Below, piece by piece: positions 51,551 through 59,463 of a stretch of 64,000 bases of DNA; position 1 is the first letter of the stretch, and each line of letters begins with the position of its first letter. The translations under genes and the position numbers were made by a program. The stretch comes from Terriglobia bacterium (GTDB lineage Bacteria > Acidobacteriota > Terriglobia > Versatilivoradales > Versatilivoraceae): positions 963,136 to 1,027,135 of the forward strand of contig OX638355.1 in assembly GCA_951813285.1 (NCBI GenBank). Reading direction: 5' to 3'. The notes under the pieces were generated by a model. It searched no databases. It worked only from the letters and a program-made list of their open reading frames with translations, and was not told the DNA's origin.

Positions 51551-52186
51551 ATGGCAGACGCTCGTGTGGAAAATACGGGATTGCAGCTGTGGGGAGGTGG
51601 AACCCTTCCCTACTCGGTGTCTCACATCAAGCTGGGGATGTGGCTCTTCATCGTTTCCGATGCCTTGACCTTCTCCGCCTTGTTGTTCGGCTACAGCTAT
51701 GTCAGGATAGCCACCCCGGACTGGCCGACTCCCTTTCATTTCTGGCCGACCATCGTCTTTGCCACGTTGATGACCGCCGTTCTGCTGTCGAGCAGCCTGA
51801 CCATGGTGCTCGCCGTCAATGCGGCCCAGCGGGGCGATCGCAAATGGACCATTCGCTGGATCCTGTGGACGGCCTTTTTCGGCACCGCCTTCATCGTGCT
51901 GCACGGCCTGGAATGGATGGGGCTCATAAACCAAGGAATGACTCTGAGTGGGAATCCCTGGGGGACACCGCTGTTCGGTGCCACTTTCTTCGGGATCACC
52001 GGCATGCACATGTTTCACGTCTTTACCGGCGTGGTCTATCTGCTGGCGATCGCCGGGGGGGTCGCCAGGAAGCGGTTTCATTCCGAACACGTCGAGGTCT
52101 GCGGCTTGTACTGGCACTTCGTGGACCTGGTCTGGATGTTCGTGTTTCCCCTGGTCTACCTGCTTTCCGTCGACATGGGAGCGTAA
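51551..52186 (+). CDS. Cytochrome c oxidase subunit III, second paralogue
   Basis: 211 aa with five to six hydrophobic helices. SHIKLGMWLFIVSDALTFSALLFGYSYVR, TFFGITGMHMFHVFTGVVYL, VEVCGLYWHFVDLVWMFVFPLVYL match COX3; the SD pair in helix 1 (FIVSDALTF) is the usual subunit III feature and is absent from the first paralogue. It may therefore be the canonical subunit. Tightly linked on both sides. Confidence 0.92.
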   Translation: MADARVENTGLQLWGGGTLPYSVSHIKLGMWLFIVSDALTFSALLFGYSYVRIATPDWPTPFHFWPTIVFATLMTAVLLSSSLTMVLAVNAAQRGDRKWTIRWILWTAFFGTAFIVLHGLEWMGLINQGMTLSGNPWGTPLFGATFFGITGMHMFHVFTGVVYLLAIAGGVARKRFHSEHVEVCGLYWHFVDLVWMFVFPLVYLLSVDMGA

Positions 52187-52220
52187 AACCTGCGCGGAAT
52201 GAAGAAGAGGAGATTCGCCG

Positions 52221-52799
52221 ATGGTCGAGACGTTGCTGCTGCTAGCCTTGAACCTGCTTCTGGGAGCCGGATGCGTATTTGCGGTGCTGCGCCAGACGCC
52301 CCAGGACGTGATGACGCTCGATGGACTGTTCCTGTCCATCTCCTGCATGGTTCTGGCCCTGGTGTTCTTTCTCAACGGCTACTGGACCTTGCGCAGCCAG
52401 GAACTGAGTCCGCTGCTGCAACGGCTGCTCCCGAAGAGGAAGAAATCGGAGAAGCCCGAAGCTCACCCCGTGGTTCGCAAGGAGGTGCCCCTGGTTCTGG
52501 ACCATGGCGCGCACAGCGCCATGGGGAACCGGCTGGTCTTCACGGTCTGGTTCTGGTTGGTACTCATCACCCTGGTGGAAGTGTTTCTGGCATACATCCA
52601 GCTGGACGTGACCACCATGCTGATCCTGCTGCTGGGGTTCTCGTTGGTGAAGGCGGCTCTGATCATCGCCTACTTCATGCACCTGCGGTTCGAAAAGCGG
52701 AGCCTGATGTGGACCCTGATGCCCGCCATGGTGGTCACCATCTGTCTCCTGGCCGTCTTTTTCCCCGACAGCTTCCGGTTGCTGGAATTGCGCCCGTGA
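52221..52799 (+). CDS. Cytochrome c oxidase subunit IV-like protein
   Basis: 192 aa with GAGGAG upstream. The C-terminal ~95 residues hold the prokaryotic COX4 pattern of three helices (FTVWFWLVLITLVEVFLAYI, LLGFSLVKAALIIAYFMHL, LMPAMVVTICLLAVFFP). The N-terminal half adds two more helices (LLLLALNLLLGAGCVFAVL, SISCMVLALVFFLNGYW) and a charged linker, so the protein is about twice the usual size; this may be a fusion with another small subunit. Confidence 0.82.
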   Translation: MVETLLLLALNLLLGAGCVFAVLRQTPQDVMTLDGLFLSISCMVLALVFFLNGYWTLRSQELSPLLQRLLPKRKKSEKPEAHPVVRKEVPLVLDHGAHSAMGNRLVFTVWFWLVLITLVEVFLAYIQLDVTTMLILLLGFSLVKAALIIAYFMHLRFEKRSLMWTLMPAMVVTICLLAVFFPDSFRLLELRP

Positions 52800-52817
52800 C
52801 GGGAGGCGGGTTGCGCC

Positions 52818-53075
52818 ATGCCTGAAACCTGCAGCAGCCGTTTGCGAAAGAACTGGCCGTTTTTGGCGGCGGGTGTCGTGCTGGTATGCCTCTTGCAGCC
52901 GGAGGCGGCCGCCCAGGGCTGCGCCATGTGCAAGACGGCCGCCGAGGCTCAGCCGGAGCCGGCAATCTCTGCCCTCGGACGGGCCATCCTCTTCCTGTTG
53001 ACTCCTCCTGTGGCCATCATGGGGACCATCCTGGTCTACACTTTCAGGAAAGACTCCTCCAATCGGGATGCATGA
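52818..53075 (+). CDS. Small membrane protein with a Cys pair
   Basis: 85 aa. Signal-like first helix (PFLAAGVVLVCLLQPEAAA), then QGCAMCKTAAEAQPEP, then a second helix (FLLTPPVAIMGTILVY) and a basic end. The exported CxxC (CAMC) could bind copper or heme-related thiols. No known family recognised. It lies between COX4-like and DUF420 genes and overlaps DUF420 as ATGA. An assembly or copper-handling role is a guess from context. Confidence 0.7.
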   Translation: MPETCSSRLRKNWPFLAAGVVLVCLLQPEAAAQGCAMCKTAAEAQPEPAISALGRAILFLLTPPVAIMGTILVYTFRKDSSNRDA

Positions 53076-53485
53076 TTGACCTTGCGGACCTCCCGGCCCT
53101 AAACGTCGGCCTCAATACCGCCTGCGCCTGCTGCCTGCTGGGGGGGTACTACTGGATCCGTCGAGGGCGCGTCGCCGCTCACAAGCGGTTCATGCTGGCC
53201 GCGCTGGGATTTTCCAGCCTGTTCCTGACTTCCTACCTCATCTACCACTTTCAGGTCGGGTCGGTCGCCTTTACCGGCACGGGGTGGGTTCGACCGGTCT
53301 ACTTTGCCATCTTGCTGAGCCACATCCTCCTGGCCGCCGCGATCTTGCCTTTGGCCGCCGTCACTGTCTATCGGGCCTGGAATGAGCGGTTCGAGTCCCA
53401 CAAGCGGTTGGCCCGCTGGACCCTTCCGATCTGGCTTTACGTTTCCGTGACCGGGGTGATCATCTACTGGATGCTCTATCGTTGA
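53072..53485 (+). CDS. DUF420 membrane protein
   Basis: 137 aa from ATG 53072, overlapping the previous stop. Four hydrophobic helices with conserved histidines: AAHKRFMLAALGFSSLFLTSYLIYH, then LLSHILLAAAILPLA and ESHKRLARWTLPIWLYVSVTGVIIY. DUF420 genes commonly accompany cytochrome oxidase operons and are suspected of heme or copper assembly; no activity is proven. Its stop is 5 nt before the HEAT-protein ATG. Confidence 0.9.
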   Translation: MIDLADLPALNVGLNTACACCLLGGYYWIRRGRVAAHKRFMLAALGFSSLFLTSYLIYHFQVGSVAFTGTGWVRPVYFAILLSHILLAAAILPLAAVTVYRAWNERFESHKRLARWTLPIWLYVSVTGVIIYWMLYR

Positions 53486-53490
53486 GTTCC

Positions 53491-54435
53491 ATGCCTGATC
53501 CAACACCGAACCAACACCACATACCCGAGACCCCTAAACGGCTTGGCCAGGGCTGGTGGGCCCACCTCCTGGCCGTGGCCTTCGTGTTTCTGGCGATTCT
53601 GGTTCCCTTCCTCTTTTGGCAGCAGACCTGGTTCGGCACCGCCCTCAGCGATCAGGAGATTCGCGAGAATCTGGATCCTGCCGCCAAGCCACGCAAGATT
53701 CAGCACGCCCTGGTGCAACTCTCGCAGCAGCTGACCGATTCGGGACCGGCCGCCGTCGCCGCCTGGTACCCCGAGGTAGCGAAACTGGTGGAGCACCCGA
53801 CCGCTGAAGTGCGCATGACGGTGGCCTGGTTGATGGGGCAAGATCCCACGGCCTCTGAATTCCGGGTCAGTCTGACTCGACTGCTTCAGGACGCCAATCC
53901 GCTGGTTCGACGCAACGCCGCCCTTTCTCTGGTGGCTTTCGGGGAAATAGGCGGCCGGAAGGAAGTGCGGGGCATGCTGGCTAGGCGGCGCGTCACGGCG
54001 CCGGCTTCCGGGGAGCTGCAGTTTCGGCTGAGCGAGGGAGACAGCGTTCGGGCGGGAACCCTGGTGGCTCGCATTCAGGTGACTGCCGGGGCCTATGAGG
54101 AGGTTCGCACTGCCGTGCCGGGATATGTGGAAGAGCGGCTGGCGGAGGAAGGAACGACGGTATCGGCAGGTGAGCCGCTGGTTTCCCTGGCCCCTGAAGA
54201 GGACCAGGTGTGGGAAGCGCTTCGGGCCATGTATTTCATCGGGGAACTGCAGGACCTGCCGCTCATTCAGACTTTTTTGTCGGAAAACCCGATTCTCTCC
54301 GAGCGAGTTCGGCAGCAAGCGGGTTTCACCATTGGCGCCATTCGCGGCAGAGCCGCCCTGGCCAAGCCCGCTTACTTGAAACAAACGGAAAAAGAGGAAA
54401 AAGAGGAAAAAGAGGAATCCACGAAGGGCCACTAA
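53491..54435 (+). CDS. Membrane-anchored HEAT protein with inserted barrel-sandwich domain
   Basis: 314 aa from ATG 53491. One transmembrane helix (residues ~24-43), HEAT-like helices (~67-165, including NPLVRRNAALSLVAFGEIGG), then about 70 residues with two biotinyl/lipoyl-like hairpins (VTAPASGELQFRLSEGDSV and VRTAVPGYVEERLAEEGTTV), then another HEAT-like segment (~240-290). No biotin/lipoyl lysine motif is seen, so it resembles HlyD-type domains. The last ~18 residues (KQTEKEEKEEKEESTKGH) are encoded by a dispersed repeat. Last gene of the oxidase run; function unknown. Confidence 0.75.
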   Translation: MPDPTPNQHHIPETPKRLGQGWWAHLLAVAFVFLAILVPFLFWQQTWFGTALSDQEIRENLDPAAKPRKIQHALVQLSQQLTDSGPAAVAAWYPEVAKLVEHPTAEVRMTVAWLMGQDPTASEFRVSLTRLLQDANPLVRRNAALSLVAFGEIGGRKEVRGMLARRRVTAPASGELQFRLSEGDSVRAGTLVARIQVTAGAYEEVRTAVPGYVEERLAEEGTTVSAGEPLVSLAPEEDQVWEALRAMYFIGELQDLPLIQTFLSENPILSERVRQQAGFTIGAIRGRAALAKPAYLKQTEKEEKEEKEESTKGH

Positions 54436-54480
54436 GTAACGACGAAGGGCCACTAAGGCGCTGAGGTTAACCGCGACGGG
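54377..54480 (+). repeat. CACGAAGG dispersed repeat, copy B
   Basis: An A-rich head (ACAAACGGAAAAAGAGG), then TCCACGAAGGGCCACTAAG, a second ACGACGAAGGGCCACTAAGG, and the tail GAGGTTAACCGCGACGGG. It provides the 3' end and stop codon of the HEAT-protein gene. Confidence 0.75.
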
Positions 54481-54945
54481 ATGCCAAGGTCGCGACGGAA
54501 TGGTCGATTTTCGATTGTTTCACTCTCGAGCCTTTTGCAAAATTCAGCAGCGGGACCTTTGCCGGGAATGGCCACAAAAGGCATAAAAAACACAAAAAAG
54601 AGCAGAACACTGAAAGCCTGCAAGGCGTTGACTCCCGAAGTTGTCGCACAAGTTCCGCGCTATCTGCATACATCCGGTCAACGCGACGCCATGGGAATCA
54701 ACTTCGGATCGTCAAGACTCGAAATCACGAAATTCGTTTTGTGACTTTTGTGCTTTTTGTGGTGAACTCCCCTTTTCCACCAAGTCGCACCCGACTATAG
54801 AAATAGGCAGAACATCACGATTGCCGGCAAAATGACCTGTCCCACTGCCAATATTGCAAGAGGCTCTCTCGCATGATCTGCACGGCAGGGCTGCGGCCCG
54901 GCAACCCGACACGCTCTCTTGAGGAGCAAGAGTGAATGGGAGAAC

Positions 54946-55107
54946 GCCCACCCGGGAGCGCGGGCGTCTCGCCCGCATAGGACTTGGCACCCTAGTAGCG
55001 AACCCTGCAAAGGCCGGTTTGGTGCACTGTTCGAGGGAATGCCTCTGGATCGCAGGCTGCTTGCACGAATAAGGTTGCGGGCGGGACGCCCGCGCTCCCG
55101 GGTGGGC
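54946..55107. repeat. 32-bp inverted repeat, CCCGGGAGCGCGGGCG family
   Basis: Arms 54946-54977 and 55076-55107 are reverse complements at 31 of 32 positions, 98 bp apart. Each arm also contains a GCGGGCGTCTCGCCCGC type hairpin. Translation gives HPGARASRP/AGRPRSRVG peptides often seen in spurious protein predictions from environmental genomes (recollection, not checked). Confidence 0.7.
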
Positions 55108-55284
55108 TCCCTCCCATGACGTCGGGATATCAAGGTCACGATATCGCAGATACATTCGGGCGCGGTTGGTGATTGAAGGGGGTCCATCCCTATTCGTGTC
55201 CATTCGTGGTTCGTCTTTAAAAACGATCAGCAGTTTCTTCCTCGTATGATCCGCCCCGTCGTGGGGGGCAGGGGCCTCGCTTGC

Positions 55285-55380
55285 CTGAAACAACCGAATA
55301 AAGACAAAAGAAAAAGAGGAAAAAGAGCTATCCACGAAGGGCCGCGAAGGGCCAATAAGGTGTTGAGGTGAACCGCTATG
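55285..55380 (+). repeat. CACGAAGG dispersed repeat, copy C
   Basis: GCCTGAAACAACCGAATAAA, an A/G-rich run, then TATCCACGAAGGGCCGCGAA and GGTGTTGAGGTGAACCGCT. Same order of parts as copies B and E but more diverged in the tail. It lies 54 bp from the ferredoxin stop. Confidence 0.7.
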
Positions 55381-55433
55381 GCAGGGATTCTGACTCTGAG
55401 AGCTGGTCGTTGGGAATTCTTCTGCGGGGCAGA

Positions 55434-55793
55434 CTAAATCGACATCTCTCCAACCACGACTTCCACCTCGTCGATGGGCTCCATCTCGATGGCGTCCCAG
55501 GGACAGCCATCCAGAAAGGATCCGTCGGGACCCTGGCTGGTGCACTTCTTGCAACCGATGCAGAGAAAAGGGTCCACCTCGATGTGGCCAAAGGGAGGAT
55601 GGTCTTCGTCGGGCACCCAGAACATGCAGTCGGCCACGGGGCAATAGGGGACACAGGCCGGCGAGCCGGCGCAGCCCGTGCAGCACTCCGTGATGACGGC
55701 GATGGCGCGGGGTTTTTTCTTGCGTGGGGTTTCTATGCCTTCCGACTTGGGCTCCAGCTTGGGCAGGGAAGAGATTTCGTCCAGTGGGTACAT
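55434..55793 (-). CDS. Di-cluster ferredoxin
   Basis: 119 aa. Two Cys groups: ITECCTGCAGSPACVPYCPVADC and FLCIGCKKCTSQGPDGSFLDGCPWDAI, enough for two Fe-S clusters (4Fe-4S type, one possibly 3Fe-4S). An N-terminal basic extension of ~30 residues precedes them. It may serve as an electron carrier; no partner oxidoreductase is adjacent. Start ATG 55793 is within 220 bp of the divergent coiled-coil gene. Confidence 0.87.
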   Translation of the reverse strand: MYPLDEISSLPKLEPKSEGIETPRKKKPRAIAVITECCTGCAGSPACVPYCPVADCMFWVPDEDHPPFGHIEVDPFLCIGCKKCTSQGPDGSFLDGCPWDAIEMEPIDEVEVVVGEMSI

Positions 55794-56010
55794 CCATCCT
55801 CCATGTAAAGACAGAGTTGATAAACGGTTATCTGCAATAAAGACCTAATCATAGCACAGTCTCCAGAGCCGTCCAATGGGCGCCGTGCAGCCAGGGCCGG
55901 CTTGCCTTTTGCTTGCAAGATCAGGTTTGTTTCCTGTAGTTTGACCTGTGCTGGTGGGGCCATGGGGGCCGGCCGGAGCCAAGTCGGGCCAGTTCCCGCG
56001 AGGAGCCTGT

Positions 56011-56955
56011 ATGGAAATCGTGGTGCCAATTGTTCTGGTGGTGTTGGGGCTGGGAGCAGCCTATTTGGCCCTTGGCGGTTTGGTCCGGCTGGGAAAGGAA
56101 AGACCGGAGTTCTGGCTTTTCGGGTTGGGAGTGCGCAGCCGGTTCGGCGCCTTGAAGGTCCTGGTAGTGGCGCTGGCGCTGATTTTTCTGGCCTACTCAT
56201 TCCGGCAGCAGGGTTCCCTGATTCGCGGGTTGCAACCGGAATTGGCGGGAGCGCAGGAGGATGCCAAGGCTCGCTTGGCCAGCCTGGAAGTGGCCACCCG
56301 GTCGCTACAGGACCTTCAGGCAGAGGTCCGGCGACTGAACGACCAGAAGAAGGAATTTCAGCGGATCGCCGGCCGCCGCCAGACCGAGTTGGCGGCGCAG
56401 GCCAAGTCTCTGGAAGCGGCGCTTCAGCGGCAAGAGCAGGCGGCTGCCGGATTCCAGGAAAGCCTGGCTGAATTGGACCGGCTATTGGAGGCTCTTCAAC
56501 AGGAGAAAGAGGCGGCAGTGAGGGCTTCCCTCCATTTGAAGCAGAGACTGCGCTCGGCCGAGTCCAAGCTGGCACTCTCCCGGCAAAGCCACCAGGAGCT
56601 GACGGGGACTCTCTCGCGGCTGACCGCCGAAAAACGGGACGAATCGAAGAGTCTCCGGGAAGAGATCGAGAAGCTCAAGTCCTCCCATCGCGACCAAGAG
56701 CGGCGAACCGACCTTCTCAGACATGGGCTGGTGTCGCGGGAAGCCCACGATTGGTCCCTGGAGCAGGAAATCGAAAAACTTGCCAATCTCATTTCCGACG
56801 ACCCCGACGCCGGCTTTTCCCGCCAGACGAACATCGCCCGCACCCTGCAGAGGATCCAGGAGCTTCTCCGGGAAGGCACTGCCCTGGCCCAACAGGCCAA
56901 GGCCGCCGAGACCCGCCTGCGTGGATCCCGGACCGTATCCGCCGATTCCAACTGA
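56011..56955 (+). CDS. Membrane-anchored coiled-coil protein, unknown function
   Basis: 314 aa from ATG 56011 with AGGAG upstream. Two N-terminal membrane helices (IVVPIVLVVLGLGAAYLALGG and LKVLVVALALIFLAYSF) precede ~200 residues of heptad-rich coiled coil (for example LQDLQAEVRRLNDQKKEFQR) and a short helical end. The layout resembles DUF3084-like or YtxH-type envelope proteins, but no defining motif is seen. It converges on uvrC with one base between the stop codons. Confidence 0.65.
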   Translation: MEIVVPIVLVVLGLGAAYLALGGLVRLGKERPEFWLFGLGVRSRFGALKVLVVALALIFLAYSFRQQGSLIRGLQPELAGAQEDAKARLASLEVATRSLQDLQAEVRRLNDQKKEFQRIAGRRQTELAAQAKSLEAALQRQEQAAAGFQESLAELDRLLEALQQEKEAAVRASLHLKQRLRSAESKLALSRQSHQELTGTLSRLTAEKRDESKSLREEIEKLKSSHRDQERRTDLLRHGLVSREAHDWSLEQEIEKLANLISDDPDAGFSRQTNIARTLQRIQELLREGTALAQQAKAAETRLRGSRTVSADSN

Positions 56956-56956
56956 A

Positions 56957-58816
56957 TCACCGTTCTTCGCTTTGAGACCAGCGGCCGCTGGCCGCGGGCT
57001 GGCGAAAGTGATCGTAGACGTTTCTGGCGATTCGGGGAGAGGTTTCGGCGACCAGGCGGTCCAGCGGTGCGGCGGCGATTTGCGGGACGCTGCCCAGGCG
57101 TTGCAGCAGCCGCTTGGCGGTCTTGTCGCCCACCCCGGGAATCTGGGTGAGCACCGAGGTGAGGGTTCGGCCGGAGCGCCGCCGCCGGTGGAAGGTCACG
57201 GCGAAGCGGTGGGTTTCGTCCCGGATGCGCTGGATCAGGCGCAGGACCGGAGAATGCCGGTGCAAGCGGATGGGCTCCTGCTCGCTGCCTCGAACATAGA
57301 TCAGCTCCTCTTTCTTGGCAATGCTGGCCAGAGGCTGGGTGGTGAGGTCCAGGGCGTCGAGAGCGGCGGCGGCGGCATGGAGTTGTCCCAGGCCACCGTC
57401 GACCAGAACCAGGTCGGGCAGGGGGCGGCGTTCTTGCAGGAGTCGCCGGTAGCGGCGAGAAACCACTTCGACCATGCTCTTGAAGTCGTCCGGCCCGCTG
57501 ACCGTCTTGATGATGAATTTCCGGTAGTCGGCCTTCTTCATTCGGCCCTCCTCCCAAACCACCATGCAGGCCACGCAATCCGACCCCTGAATGTTGGAGA
57601 CGTCGAAAGACTCGATCCGCTTTGGAGGGTTTTCCAGGTCCATCAGCTCGGCCAGAGCCTCACCGATCATCCGGATGCCGGGATTCAAGGTGCGGAAGCG
57701 TTGGTCGAAGGTCAGGCGGGCGTTCCTTTGGGACAGGCAGACCAGTTGCTTCTTGGGACCTCGTTGCGGTTCTTTCACGGCCACCCTTCTCCCTTTCCGG
57801 TTTGAAAGATAGGAAGCCAGAATATCCTGGTCCTCAAAACCGGAGGAAACCAGGACCTCGTCGGGGGTAAAACTGGAGTCGAAGTAGTACTGCTTGAGCA
57901 GCGAGGACAGAATATCTCGATTGGTGGCGCCACTGGCCAGATCTTCCCAGAAATACTGGTGCCGGTCCACCACGCGGCCGCCTCGCAAGTGGAAGAGCTG
58001 CACGGCCGCCTTGTTTTCCTCCCGGTGGAGCGCGAAGACGTCCAGGTCGGCGGTTCGATTGGAAGACATGCGTTGCGGCTCGGAAAGCTGGTCGATGGTC
58101 CGGATCATGTCCCGCAGGTGAGCCGCCAATTCGAACCGTTCCTCATCGGCGGCTTTCAACATCTTGCCGCGCAGACTCTTGATGAGCTCGCGCCGTTTCC
58201 CTTCCATGAACCACCGGAGGTCTCGGACCCGCCCGGCATACTCCTCGCGGCTGCAAACCGAAGCCACGCAAGGTCCCATGCAGCGCTTGATGTGGTAATC
58301 GAGGCACACCCTGGGCCGCTGGCCGTCTATTTCAATGGAGCAGGTACGGATCTGGAAATGACGACTCATCAATTTGAAGATTCGGGAGGCCAGGCTGGCG
58401 GGAAAGAAGGGACCGAAATAGAGGGCCCCGTCGCTCTTGACGCGGCGGGTCACCAGGATGCGTGGAAAGGGCTCGTTGACGGTCAGCTTGATGCAGGGGT
58501 AGGTCTTGTCGTCCCTGAGGAGGATGTTGTACTTGGGCTTGTGCCGCTTGATCAGGTTGTTCTCGAGAGCCAGGGCCTCCATCTCGTTGTCGACGACGAT
58601 GCACTCGAGATCCGCGATCTCCGAGCGCAGCTGGTCCAGCTTGATGTCGGAGTGGCGGGAATCCTGGAAATAGCTTCTGACCCGGTGGCGCAGCGACTTG
58701 GCCTTGCCCACGTAGATGATGTCGCCCCGGCTGTCCTTGTAGAGATACACCCCCGGTTCGGTGGGAAGATCGGCGGTCTTTTCTTCCAGGGCTCGCATAG
58801 GGATTTCCCCGTCCAT
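56957..58816 (-). CDS. uvrC: Excinuclease ABC subunit C
   Basis: 619 aa. The N-terminal GIY-YIG nuclease (EPGVYLYKDSRGDIIYVGKAKSLRHRV), the UVR motif near residue 210, the RNase H-like C-terminal nuclease (ESFDVSNIQGSD...LVLVDGGLGQL) and paired helix-hairpin-helix (IPGVGDKTAKRLLQRLGS) are complete. It makes both incisions in nucleotide excision repair. The internal ATG at 58798 (MRALEEKT) is an alternative start. Confidence 0.97.
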   Translation of the reverse strand: MDGEIPMRALEEKTADLPTEPGVYLYKDSRGDIIYVGKAKSLRHRVRSYFQDSRHSDIKLDQLRSEIADLECIVVDNEMEALALENNLIKRHKPKYNILLRDDKTYPCIKLTVNEPFPRILVTRRVKSDGALYFGPFFPASLASRIFKLMSRHFQIRTCSIEIDGQRPRVCLDYHIKRCMGPCVASVCSREEYAGRVRDLRWFMEGKRRELIKSLRGKMLKAADEERFELAAHLRDMIRTIDQLSEPQRMSSNRTADLDVFALHREENKAAVQLFHLRGGRVVDRHQYFWEDLASGATNRDILSSLLKQYYFDSSFTPDEVLVSSGFEDQDILASYLSNRKGRRVAVKEPQRGPKKQLVCLSQRNARLTFDQRFRTLNPGIRMIGEALAELMDLENPPKRIESFDVSNIQGSDCVACMVVWEEGRMKKADYRKFIIKTVSGPDDFKSMVEVVSRRYRRLLQERRPLPDLVLVDGGLGQLHAAAAALDALDLTTQPLASIAKKEELIYVRGSEQEPIRLHRHSPVLRLIQRIRDETHRFAVTFHRRRRSGRTLTSVLTQIPGVGDKTAKRLLQRLGSVPQIAAAPLDRLVAETSPRIARNVYDHFRQPAASGRWSQSEER

Positions 58817-58879
58817 TATGCCACGCCCCCAAAACGGCTAGAAAGTGTCGGGAGACCTGCCTGAACCGCTGAGGGCTAT

Positions 58880-58950
58880 CCATGAAAAACAAAAAAGAAA
58901 TCCACGAAGGGGCACGAAGGACGACGAAGGGCCACTAAGGGGTTGGAGAA
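58880..58950 (+). repeat. CACGAAGG dispersed repeat, copy D
   Basis: A short A-rich head (AAAAACAAAAAAGAAA) followed by TCCACGAAGGGGCACGAAGG and ACGACGAAGGGCCACTAAGG. A partial second unit, TCCACGAAGGGGAACGACGA, lies at 58997-59016. It occupies the divergent uvrC-folB gap, which otherwise shows no promoter I would trust. Confidence 0.7.
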
Positions 58951-59078
58951 GGCTCAAGAGGGATCCGTCAAGGGTCAGGAAAGGGGGAATAGGTATCCAC
59001 GAAGGGGAACGACGAACCATCATGCACATCCCCCATGCTATCATCGGGCCATTGTGAGCCTGTTAGGGCCGACCGGTC

Positions 59079-59432
59079 ATGGACAAGATCTTGCTGAGGG
59101 ACATTCGACTGCAGATGAAGGTGGGCACCACCCGGCAGGAACGCGGTCAGGCTCAGCCCTGCCGGGCCGACCTGACCCTGTGGCGGCCCTTGGAGAAAGC
59201 CCGTAAGGGACGGTTGGACAAGACCGTGGACTATAGCGCCGTTTACCGCCGGGTCGAGGAGTTGTGCGAGGTTCGAACCTTTACTTTGCTGGAGGAAGCG
59301 GCTCTGCTGATCTGCAGAGAGGTGCTGAAGGACTTCCCGGTCAGGAAGGTCAGGGTTCGAATCGGCAAGACCAGTCCCTTCACCCAAAAGCTGGGTTTTG
59401 TGGGGATCGAGGTGGAGCGCCGCCGGTCCTGA
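59079..59432 (+). CDS. folB: Dihydroneopterin aldolase
   Basis: 117 aa. DKILLRDIRLQMKVGTTRQERGQAQP, DKTVDYSAVYRRVEEL, TFTLLEEAALLICREVL and KTSPFTQKLGFVGIEVER fit FolB. It cleaves dihydroneopterin to hydroxymethyldihydropterin, the FolK substrate. The pterin-contact Glu in LLEEAA is present; the catalytic Lys is probably that in VRIGKTSPF. Followed after 31 nt by a sugar nucleotidyltransferase. Confidence 0.9.
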   Translation: MDKILLRDIRLQMKVGTTRQERGQAQPCRADLTLWRPLEKARKGRLDKTVDYSAVYRRVEELCEVRTFTLLEEAALLICREVLKDFPVRKVRVRIGKTSPFTQKLGFVGIEVERRRS

Positions 59433-59463
59433 GCCTCGGCCTTTGCGGAAAGGAGCGCGTTGC

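Larger units (their letters stand above)
54436..55433. other. 1-kb gene-free region built of repeats
   Basis: No gene is supported. It contains the end of CACGAAGG copy B, an AT-richer stretch with AAAAAACACAAAAAAGAGC (54585-54605), an inverted pair at 54946-55107 and CACGAAGG copy C. Open frames crossing it translate repeat sequence (GARASRPH-like peptides) and lack ribosome binding sites. Confidence 0.7.

Noticed and set aside
54712-55797. Minus-strand open frame spanning the 55-kb gap into the ferredoxin
   Set aside because: It crosses two repeat families and reads the ferredoxin out of frame; not a plausible protein.
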